A DNA stretch of 6,516 bases from the NCBI GenBank assembly GCA_005888425.1, contig VAZF01000053.1, positions 1-6,516 of the forward strand. The letters run 5' to 3'. This DNA comes from Alphaproteobacteria bacterium (GTDB lineage Bacteria > Pseudomonadota > Alphaproteobacteria > ATCC43930 > CGMCC-115725). Below the pieces are notes generated by a model. The model worked only from the letters and a program-made list of their open reading frames with translations, did not search any database and was not told where the DNA came from. How positions within the stretch are numbered: position 1 is the first letter of the stretch; each line of letters begins with the position of its first letter. Shown in pieces: positions 1-5,213 of the stretch. The position numbers and the translations under genes are program-made.

Positions 1-620
1 CGATCGGGTGCGGCGAGCCACTCATTGAACCGCGAGGCGAAGAGGCGCGCCGTTCGGAAGAGCGCCGTCGGCATGCCGGGCAGGGCGATCGCTTGGCGCC
101 GGTGCAGCGCACCGCGGCGGATAAGTCTTGCGGCCTTGTCGGCGCCGACCGCGGCAAGCGCCGGCGCGCGCAATCGCGCCGCCAGCTGCGTCGCGGCAAG
201 CCCCGGCGCCGCGATCGACACCCTGACGCCTTCCGGCCGGAGCCTGTGCCGCGCGGCGCGGGCGTAGCGCAGCAATTCATCGTTCCGCTTGCCGGCCAGC
301 ACGATGACGCCGCTTGGCCGCAGCGCCTGCTGCAAGCCGTCGATGGCGGCCATCGCGCGTCCGAGATCGAGGCCGGCAAAGGCGGCGAGAACATCGATGT
401 CCTGGAAAGCGCGCGCTTTCAGATATGCCGCGAGTGACGCCGTGTCGCAATCATCGGTTGTCAGCGCGTCGACGAGCGCGCCGCGCCTTCGGCAATCCTC
501 GGCGGCGCCCGCCAGCATGTTGCCGGCGCCGATCAGCAGGAGCTGCGTCCCCGGCATCGCATAAGCGCGCGCCAGAGCGAGCCCGTCCGCGTCCTCGAGC
601 CCGGCGATCGCGATGGTCTT
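1..620 (-). other. Degenerate SDR (Rossmann) domain within the KpsS-like protein
   Basis: This covers residues about 436-641 of the KpsS-like protein. The order of elements follows a classical SDR: beta1 KTIAIAG, helix LALARAYAMPGTQ, beta2 LLLIGAG, RRRGALVDAL, DIDVLAAFAGL (where NNAG is expected), GVIVLAG, a helix ending HRLRPEGVRVS, the post-catalytic APGLAATQ and a tail with ADKAARLIRRG. Between GVIVLAG and GVRVS there are only about 20 residues, whereas active relatives have roughly 35 holding the catalytic Ser and Tyr-x-x-x-Lys. The NAD(P) glycine motif is also lost. The frame is intact and codon use looks coding, so it is probably a retained pseudo-enzyme domain and not recent decay. The relatives' spacing is from general family knowledge, not an alignment. 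Confidence 0.72.
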
Positions 621-1925
621 CGCCGGTTCGCGGACGCGCCGCTCGGCCAACTCCGCGATGTCGAGCGGCGGCAGCGGGTAGAGCTCGCCTTCGAGCCGCG
701 TGATAAACCCGGCAATCGCTTGGTTCTGGGCGGCGCGCGTGTAATAGCCGCCCTTGACCTGCGTCGCGCCGATCAGGGCCCGCAGGAAGTCGAGCGTCAG
801 CTGCTGATCGGGCGCCGTCGGCTCATGCCAGAACGCATCGAGCGGCTGCTGTGAGGTTAGCCCCGGGACGTCAAAGACGGCGTTGCCCAGCACCTTCACC
901 GGCAGGCCGCTGCCGAGCGCCGTCGTCCCGATCGTGCTGTTGACCGTGACAATGCCGGCGGCATGGCACAGGATTTCGCCCGGGACGCCGCCCGCGAAGG
1001 CAAAGACGCGGTCGCCGGCACCAAAGCGCCGCGCCAACCCCCGGGCCAGCCCGCACCAGTCGATGAGCCCGTTATCCAGCGGATGCACGACGATGACGAG
1101 GCTGCGCTTACTGTCGCTCCGGGCGAAGGAGGCGATAACCTCGTGCAATGCCTCGCGCGCATCGGCAAAGGGCGAGTGGGCGCGGATCTGGAAATCGGTC
1201 GGGAGCTGCAGCGGAAAGACGAAATAGGAGCCCGGCGCCGTCCGTAACCGCGCTTGCAGCCGCACCGTCGCGGGCCGTCTCGCGAGCTGCTTCGCCCGCG
1301 AGCAGATCCAGCCGAAATATTCGGCAAAGGGGTGCGCGATCCCGTGGTAGCGGTAATGCGGGTAGAGCGGCCGCCCAAAGACGAGGCCGACGTTGTACAG
1401 GATGTCGAGAACCGAGATCAGCCAGAACGGCGTGTGAAAGCGCGGCGGCAGGTCGGGGATCGCAAAGCACGGCGCGAGTGTCCGGATCGCCTCGGGGTCG
1501 CGCGGAAACCGCGAATAGGTCGACATGCCGTCACGTTCGAGCGTGATCCAGTCGGGCCGTACATAGCCCAGATCGGTCGCGATGACAGCGATCCCCCGGG
1601 CCCGCGCCTCTTCGGCCGCGACGATGTGATAGGGCCGTCGGTCGCCGTGCAAGACGAGGTCGGTGACACCGTGCTGCTCCAGCATTTCGCCGATAAAGGT
1701 GCGCCAATCATCGAACCGGCCGCGGAAATTGGTCGCCGGCAGATGCCAGAACAGCCGGTCGCCGCCATGCAGATTGATCCGGTGGACGCGATGCCCGCGC
1801 GACACCAGCGTGCGGCCGAGCCGGTCGAAAAAGTCGGAGATCGGCCCCTGCAGAAACAGGAACGAGCGCGGCGCGGCCGCCGCTTCTGCGGGCTTGTCTT
1901 CGATAGTAATGTGCTTCCCCCCCAT
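1..1925 (-). CDS. KpsS-like capsular polysaccharide biosynthesis protein fused to a degenerate SDR domain (C-terminus cut by window edge)
   Basis: An open frame of 641 codons runs off the left edge. Residues 21-415 match the KpsS/LipB (Capsule_synth) family: FLFLQGPISDFFDRLG near 22-37, INLHGGDRLFW at 50-60, HGDRRPYH at 93-100, LGYVRPDWITLE at 119-130, VVHPLDNGLIDW at 279-290, TVNSTIGTTAL at 327-337 and VKVLGNAVFDVPGLT at 343-357. KpsS proteins are cytoplasmic beta-Kdo transferases that build the Kdo linker on the lipid anchor of exported capsules; Kdo use here is inferred from family. From about 436 the chain resembles a short-chain dehydrogenase (KTIAIAG, RGALVDAL, GVRVSIAAPGLAATQ, then ADKAARLIRRG), but the TGxxxGxG motif reads AGLEDADG and the Ser/YxxxK segment is absent. 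ATG at 1925 lies 8 bases after the upstream stop with only weak Shine-Dalgarno character, so translational coupling is likely. Family is secure; the fused domain's role is unknown. Confidence 0.88.
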   Translation of the reverse strand, partial: MGGKHITIEDKPAEAAAAPRSFLFLQGPISDFFDRLGRTLVSRGHRVHRINLHGGDRLFWHLPATNFRGRFDDWRTFIGEMLEQHGVTDLVLHGDRRPYHIVAAEEARARGIAVIATDLGYVRPDWITLERDGMSTYSRFPRDPEAIRTLAPCFAIPDLPPRFHTPFWLISVLDILYNVGLVFGRPLYPHYRYHGIAHPFAEYFGWICSRAKQLARRPATVRLQARLRTAPGSYFVFPLQLPTDFQIRAHSPFADAREALHEVIASFARSDSKRSLVIVVHPLDNGLIDWCGLARGLARRFGAGDRVFAFAGGVPGEILCHAAGIVTVNSTIGTTALGSGLPVKVLGNAVFDVPGLTSQQPLDAFWHEPTAPDQQLTLDFLRALIGATQVKGGYYTRAAQNQAIAGFITRLEGELYPLPPLDIAELAERRVREPAKTIAIAGLEDADGLALARAYAMPGTQLLLIGAGNMLAGAAEDCRRRGALVDALTTDDCDTASLAAYLKARAFQDIDVLAAFAGLDLGRAMAAIDGLQQALRPSGVIVLAGKRNDELLRYARAARHRLRPEGVRVSIAAPGLAATQLAARLRAPALAAVGADKAARLIRRGALHRRQAIALPGMPTALFRTARLFASRFNEWLAAPD

Positions 1926-1933
1926 CGCGCTGC

Positions 1934-2968
1934 TCAGGCCGGATCGAAGGCGGAGACGGCGTCGCGCTGGCGCCAGCGCTGGCGGCCGATCCCAAACCGT
2001 TCGAGAAGGTCGACCGATTTCCAGTAAAGATTCGGCTTGCGCAGCCCAAGCCCGGCGACCGACCACGGGTCGAGCCCGGTCCAGGGCAGGAACGGGTTGC
2101 GCCGGCCGAACGCCCAGATCTCGACCCGGGTGGTCGGCTCTGCGCTGGCGCCGCGGGCATGAAAGCCGAAAGTGTCGGCGACGACGAGCGTGTTGGCCGG
2201 CGCCGAAATCAGCTCCGGCTGCGGCAGTCCAACCTCGCTCAGCTCATCGCGCGAGATCGCCCGCACGAGCTGCGTCTCCGGCTGACCCGCGCGTTCGCTG
2301 GCCCGGATGCTCATGCGCCGTTCCCATTCGAGCCGCTGTGGCGTCAGACGGTGCGAGCCCGGGACATAGACGAATGGCATTGCCTCGGGCGTGACGTCGG
2401 TCAGGAACAGCCATGCCTTGACGGTCGGGTGAAACGTATCGGTGTGGAGATCGCGCTGCGGATCGGCGGGGCCGTCGACCGCGCGGCTCAGCACGGTCTG
2501 GATATAGACCATTGGCACCGCGGCCGATGATCCGGCATAGCCGATCAGATTGCGGTATTCCGGCAGCTCGAGGAGCCGGCGCGCCGCCGGGACGCGCGCC
2601 AATACCGCCGGGTCGAGCGGGATATGGCGCGTGACCGTATCGCCTTCGACCATTTCGCGCGCCGGCGTCCGCAACGCCCGGATCTGGGCGGCGAGCTCGG
2701 CGAACAGCGCGGCCGGCAGAAAATCGCGCTTGACGATAAAACCGTCGCGGTCGAGGCGCTCGCGGTCCTCGGCGTCGATCAGCCTCGCCAGCCGGCGCCG
2801 GCGCGAGGCCGCGAGACGGTGCGCCAATTCGACACGGGCGGTGTGCAGCCCGCGCTCATTGAGCCAGCGGCTGCCAATGACGGGATTGCGCGCGAAAAAT
2901 TTTTCCTGGCTCAGCACCTGGGCGAGCCAGAGCGGCATCAACAAGGCTCGGCGCACCAGCGACGGCAT
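1934..2968 (-). CDS. Phytanoyl-CoA dioxygenase (PhyH) family Fe(II)/2-oxoglutarate-dependent oxygenase
   Basis: The product is 344 residues. The core is a PhyH-type double-stranded beta-helix: DGFIVKRDFLPAALFAEL at 75-92 opens the domain, HTD at 175-177 (LHTDTFHPTVKAWLFL) supplies two iron ligands, VYVPGSHRL at 200-208 is a family hallmark, and FGFHARG gives the distal His270, with Arg281 placed to bind the 2-oxoglutarate carboxylate. The full facial triad is present, so an active hydroxylase is expected. A basic N-terminal extension (residues 1-70, with a hydrophobic stretch at 8-18) precedes the core; it may contact membrane but is not a clear transmembrane helix. ATG at 2968 is chosen over an in-frame GTG at 2989 because AGGGGA sits 7 bases before it. 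The stop lies 8 bases before the KpsS-like gene, implying one operon and, by inference, a glycan or lipid-anchor substrate. The true substrate is unknown. Confidence 0.88.
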   Translation of the reverse strand: MPSLVRRALLMPLWLAQVLSQEKFFARNPVIGSRWLNERGLHTARVELAHRLAASRRRRLARLIDAEDRERLDRDGFIVKRDFLPAALFAELAAQIRALRTPAREMVEGDTVTRHIPLDPAVLARVPAARRLLELPEYRNLIGYAGSSAAVPMVYIQTVLSRAVDGPADPQRDLHTDTFHPTVKAWLFLTDVTPEAMPFVYVPGSHRLTPQRLEWERRMSIRASERAGQPETQLVRAISRDELSEVGLPQPELISAPANTLVVADTFGFHARGASAEPTTRVEIWAFGRRNPFLPWTGLDPWSVAGLGLRKPNLYWKSVDLLERFGIGRQRWRQRDAVSAFDPA

Positions 2969-2975
2969 GACCGTT

Positions 2976-2981
2976 TCCCCT
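2976..2981 (-). promoter_or_regulatory. Ribosome binding site of the PhyH-family gene
   Basis: AGGGGA on the minus strand, 7 bases before ATG at 2968. It lies inside the reading frame that would follow from the alternative GTG at 2989 and so favours the ATG as the real start. Confidence 0.65.
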
Positions 2982-3113
2982 GTCCCCACCCCGGCCCGCC
3001 GTTACGCCGGCCGGACCATTGCCGGGCCGCCGCGAGCGAGCCGGCGCCGCGTTGCATGCAAAAACCGTGCGCAAGCGGGATTCGCGTGCTGTGGCGACGC
3101 CAAAACTTCGGAC

Positions 3114-3134
3114 AAAACGGGTTCCCCTTACCCG
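3114..3134 (-). terminator. Possible weak intrinsic terminator after the CoA-transferase gene
   Basis: On the minus strand CGGGT, a 7-base loop AAGGGGA and ACCCG form a 5-bp stem (6 bp with a G-U pair), followed at once by TTTT. It lies about 145 bases past the CoA-transferase stop codon. The stem and U-run are short, so it is only a candidate. Confidence 0.33.
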
Positions 3135-3222
3135 CGGACCAGGATTGGTTACACAACCCCACATCCGCTGCTGTGAATGTCCGCTGTCTGGCGAGTGGTG
3201 TCTATGATTTTTTGCAGATCGC

Positions 3223-3251
3223 GCGATCACATTTCTTGCGATCACATCGCA
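3223..3251. repeat. Direct repeat GCGATCACAT x2 and overlapping dyad TGCGAT-CAC-ATCGCA
   Basis: GCGATCACAT occurs at 3223-3232 and again at 3238-3247, 15 bases apart. The second copy is embedded in a perfect 6-bp dyad with a 3-base spacer (3237-3251), and the first overlaps the 12-base palindrome GATCGCGCGATC (3217-3228). The pattern resembles a regulator-binding site more than a terminator, because no T-run follows the dyad on either strand. The binding protein is unknown. Confidence 0.45.
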
Positions 3252-3278
3252 GTGAGCGTGGATACCGTAAATGGCTGT

Positions 3279-4466
3279 TCAGATCGCTCGCGCGGCGCGG
3301 AAACCGGCGATCTGGTCCGAGCTGTATCCGAGTTCCCGCAGGACCGCCTCGGTATCGGCGCCCATCTCGCGCGGCGGATGCTCGATCGAGGGGCCGCCAT
3401 GCGCGAATTTGAACGCCGCCAGCGGCACGCCGAGCGGGCCGTCGATGCCTGGCGTCGAGTCGAATTTGTGAAAGACGCGGCGGGCCGCGAAATGCGGATC
3501 GGCGAGCGCTTCCGCCATCGTGCGCACCCGTGCGGCGGGCACATGCCGCGCCTGGAAATAGGCTTCCCATTCGTCCGCCGTTTTGGTCTTGATGATATCG
3601 GCGATGATCGTGGCTTCGCGCTCGCGGTCCTCGATCCGCGCCTCGTTGTCGGTCTTGATCATGTCCGCGCGCTCGACCGCGCGCCAGAACCGCGCCTGCT
3701 GGCGGATATTGCTGGCGCCGATCATGACCATGCCTTCTTTGGCCTCATAGGCGCTGTTGGTCGCGAAGGGCTGTTTGTTGCCGTGCGGCTTCGGTTCGGT
3801 GGCGTTGCGGAAATAACCGGTCATCAGCGAGGCTTGCAGCATCATCGCGACGCCAAGCATCGCCAGATCGATGTGCTGGCCTTTGCCGGTGCGCTCGCGC
3901 TGAAACAGGGCGCTGGCGAGCGCAAAGGCGCCCATCGTCCCGGTCGCGTAATCGACCGCCGGGGCGCCGATCTTGATCGGGTTGACCTCCTCGGTACCGG
4001 TCGAGGCCATAATGCCCGAGGTCGCCTGGATCACATGGTCATAGGCGGTCTGCTCGCGCCGCACCCCGTCCTGGCCAAAGGCCGATATCGAGCAATAGAT
4101 GAGCCGTGGATTGATCGCCAACAGGGCCTCGTAGCCCAGGCCCAGCGCCGCGAAAGCGCCGGGCCGGTAATTCTCGACCAGAACGTCGGCGCCCTTGACG
4201 AGGCGCTTCAAGATCTCGCGACCCGCCTCCTGCTTCAGATCGAGCGTGATCGAGCGCTTGTTCGAGCCTTGGGTCAGAAAGGAGGTACCCATATTGCGGC
4301 GGTTGAGCGCCCGGTCGGTGCCGCCCTCGCGGCTCTGGTCGGGCTCATCGGGGTGCTCGACCTTGATGACGTCGGCGCCCAGCACCGCCATCTGATAGGC
4401 GGCGAAGGGGCCGGCCAGCACATGAGTGATGTCGAGGATGCGGATGCCCTCAAAGGGTCGGGTCAT
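3279..4466 (-). CDS. Class III (CaiB/BaiF family) acyl-CoA transferase
   Basis: The 395-residue length is normal for family III CoA-transferases, which move CoA between carboxylic acids through an aspartyl-CoA anhydride. The N-terminal block FEGIRILDITHVLAGPFA (5-22), LGADVIKVEHPDEPD (29-43), NKRSITLDLK (69-78), DVLVENYRPGAFAALGLGY (94-112) and LIYCSISAFGQDG (122-134) are family signatures. Asp172 in VDYATG corresponds to the catalytic aspartate. The segment MVMIGASNIRQQARFW near 246-261 lacks the Gly-Gly-Gly-Gly loop of formyl-CoA:oxalate CoA-transferase, so oxalate use is not supported and the substrate is open. ATG at 4466 is supported by AAGGAG 6 bases upstream; an upstream in-frame start at 4538 would add a basic, non-family extension. 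It is transcribed divergently from rpoZ. No neighbouring acyl-CoA ligase, dehydrogenase or hydratase is visible to suggest a pathway. Confidence 0.93.
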   Translation of the reverse strand: MTRPFEGIRILDITHVLAGPFAAYQMAVLGADVIKVEHPDEPDQSREGGTDRALNRRNMGTSFLTQGSNKRSITLDLKQEAGREILKRLVKGADVLVENYRPGAFAALGLGYEALLAINPRLIYCSISAFGQDGVRREQTAYDHVIQATSGIMASTGTEEVNPIKIGAPAVDYATGTMGAFALASALFQRERTGKGQHIDLAMLGVAMMLQASLMTGYFRNATEPKPHGNKQPFATNSAYEAKEGMVMIGASNIRQQARFWRAVERADMIKTDNEARIEDREREATIIADIIKTKTADEWEAYFQARHVPAARVRTMAEALADPHFAARRVFHKFDSTPGIDGPLGVPLAAFKFAHGGPSIEHPPREMGADTEAVLRELGYSSDQIAGFRAARAI

Positions 4467-4472
4467 GACGGG

Positions 4473-4478
4473 CTCCTT
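4473..4478 (-). promoter_or_regulatory. Ribosome binding site of the CoA-transferase gene
   Basis: A perfect AAGGAG on the minus strand ends 6 bases before ATG at 4466. It fixes the start of the CoA-transferase and rules against the longer frame that begins at 4538. Confidence 0.8.
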
Positions 4479-4585
4479 GCCGGCCGGGTGAAGGGGTCTC
4501 CGAATTGCCCTGCGGCGCAACCGCCCAACCCCCGCCATTCCGCTAGAAATCTATGGAATCGGCTGGTTTTTTGCCGGTCTTGCTG

Positions 4586-4614
4586 TTGCCGCACCGCACA
4601 GCGCCCCATATATT
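4586..4614 (+). promoter_or_regulatory. Predicted sigma70-type promoter of rpoZ-rsh
   Basis: TTGCCG (4586-4591) and TATATT (4609-4614) are separated by exactly 17 bases, close to the housekeeping consensus. Transcription would start near 4621 and give a leader of about 30 bases before rpoZ. It sits in the 184-base divergent gap (4467-4650). No equally good promoter was found on the minus strand for the CoA-transferase. Because no terminator follows rpoZ, the same promoter probably also serves rsh. Confidence 0.6.
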
Positions 4615-4650
4615 CCAGAGTTTCCATCGTCGCGGGCGAAAGGTCAAAGG

Positions 4651-5082
4651 ATGGCACGAGTTACCGTCGAAGATTGCGTCGTCAAGGTTCCTAACCGGTT
4701 CGAGCTGGTCCTCGTGGCCGCGCAGCGGGCGCGCGAGATCACCTCGGGGGCGCCGCTCTCGGTCGACCGCGACGATGACAAGAACCCGGTCGTCGCGTTG
4801 CGCGAGATCGCCGACGACACGATCGAGCTCGACCATCTCCAGGAATCCCTGATCCGCGGCATGCAGAAGCATGTCGAGATGGACGAGCCCGAGGAGGCGC
4901 CGGAGCTCGAGCAGACGCTGTTCGGCATCGCCGACCCGGCCGGCCCCGTCGTCAGCGAGAACGAAACCGACGAGGAAGCGGTCGAGGAGGAGCTCGAGGA
5001 GGACCTGCTCGATATCGAGGACGAGGCGGCGGATCTCGAGGAAGAGGCCACGCCCGATGCAGAGGCCGAAGAGGGGCCCTGA
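4651..5082 (+). CDS. rpoZ: DNA-directed RNA polymerase omega subunit
   Basis: The 143-residue product starts MARVTVEDCVVKVPNRFELV, the canonical omega N-terminus, with VPNRFELV and the DKNPVVALREIAD block (43-55) that folds onto the beta-prime C-terminal region. Omega helps assemble and stabilise RNA polymerase; in E. coli its first residues (MARVTV) also form part of ppGpp site 1, and they are identical here. Residues 78-143 form a tail with about 30 Asp/Glu and no Lys or Arg, probably disordered. Alphaproteobacterial omegas commonly carry such a tail, so the length is normal for the group. GAAAGG at 4638-4643 gives a 7-base spacing to the ATG. rsh follows after 127 bases on the same strand, as in the rpoZ-spoT arrangement of many Proteobacteria. 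Confidence 0.96.
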   Translation: MARVTVEDCVVKVPNRFELVLVAAQRAREITSGAPLSVDRDDDKNPVVALREIADDTIELDHLQESLIRGMQKHVEMDEPEEAPELEQTLFGIADPAGPVVSENETDEEAVEEELEEDLLDIEDEAADLEEEATPDAEAEEGP

Positions 5083-5169
5083 TCATCGCTGCTTCCTTCG
5101 CGGCGGGTTGCCTCGCCAGACCGGCGGCTGCCGATAGCGCGGCGACACGGCCATAAACTGGTTGGGCCA

Positions 5170-5201
5170 TAACAGGATTGGGGCGTAACAGGATGGGGGC
5201 G
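5170..5201 (+). repeat. 16-base tandem duplication upstream of rsh
   Basis: TAACAGGATTGGGGCG (5170-5185) is followed directly by TAACAGGATGGGGGCG (5186-5201), identical at 15 of 16 positions. The single T-to-G difference in the second copy creates an ATG at 5193. Each copy also carries a purine/G-rich stretch that could act as a ribosome binding site. Confidence 0.85.
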
Positions 5202-5213
5202 GCCGCCCGATGA
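5193..5213 (+). CDS. Possible six-codon leader ORF overlapping the rsh start
   Basis: ATG at 5193 encodes Met-Gly-Ala-Ala-Ala-Arg and stops at TGA 5211-5213, which overlaps the ATGATG of rsh (5210-5215). GGGG at 5180-5183 is 9 bases before its ATG. Such an arrangement could couple ribosome termination to rsh initiation. It is only a candidate: short ORFs are frequent by chance in GC-rich DNA. Confidence 0.25.
   Translation: MGAAAR
5197..5208 (+). promoter_or_regulatory. GC palindrome at the rsh ribosome binding region
   Basis: GGGCGGCCGCCC is a perfect 12-base palindrome ending one base before the rsh ATG at 5210. In RNA it could fold into a 4-bp GC hairpin with a GGCC loop and mask the G-rich sequence that would serve as ribosome binding site. 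A regulatory role is inferred only. Confidence 0.4.

Larger units (their letters stand above)
2969..3278. other. Intergenic region between the CoA-transferase and the dioxygenase-capsule operon
   Basis: These 310 bases lie downstream of the CoA-transferase stop and upstream of the PhyH-family gene, both on the minus strand. I see no convincing gene: short frames here lack family motifs and good ribosome binding sites. Part of it (about 3060-3260) is less GC-rich than the genes, as expected of a regulatory spacer. It contains a possible terminator (3114-3134), a 10-base palindrome TTGCATGCAA (3052-3061) and repeated GCGATCACAT motifs (3223-3247). A promoter for the operon should lie here, but no -35/-10 pair on the minus strand stands out. 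Confidence 0.6.
5083..5209 (+). other. rpoZ-rsh spacer with leader elements
   Basis: The 127-base gap has no T-run terminator, so read-through from rpoZ into rsh is expected. Its last 40 bases are crowded: a 16-base tandem duplication, a six-codon ORF (ATG at 5193, TGA at 5211-5213) and a 12-base palindrome directly before the rsh start. Confidence 0.6.

Noticed and set aside
1..1925. Several short minus-strand frames as separate small genes or frameshifted pieces
   Set aside because: A single uninterrupted frame spans 1925 to the left edge with KpsS motifs throughout, so no frameshift or split is needed.
1254..2027. A 257-codon plus-strand open frame
   Set aside because: It is antisense to the KpsS-like gene, crosses the junction with the dioxygenase gene, and has no recognisable motif.
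2856..3245. Minus-strand open frame in the gap before the dioxygenase gene
   Set aside because: It overlaps the 5' part of the dioxygenase gene in another frame and has Arg/Ala-rich composition typical of a shadow frame, with no motif.
3237..3251. The TGCGAT-CAC-ATCGCA dyad as an intrinsic terminator
   Set aside because: The stem has a 3-base loop and no T-run follows on either strand.
4467..4538. N-terminal extension of the CoA-transferase to an upstream in-frame start
   Set aside because: It adds a basic segment absent from the family, and the strong AAGGAG site fits the ATG at 4466.
3177..4694. A 505-codon plus-strand open frame antisense to the CoA-transferase
   Set aside because: It covers the CoA-transferase on the opposite strand and runs into rpoZ. 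Its protein shows no family motif, while the minus-strand frame has full CaiB signatures, a catalytic Asp and an AAGGAG site. Long antisense frames are expected in GC-rich DNA.
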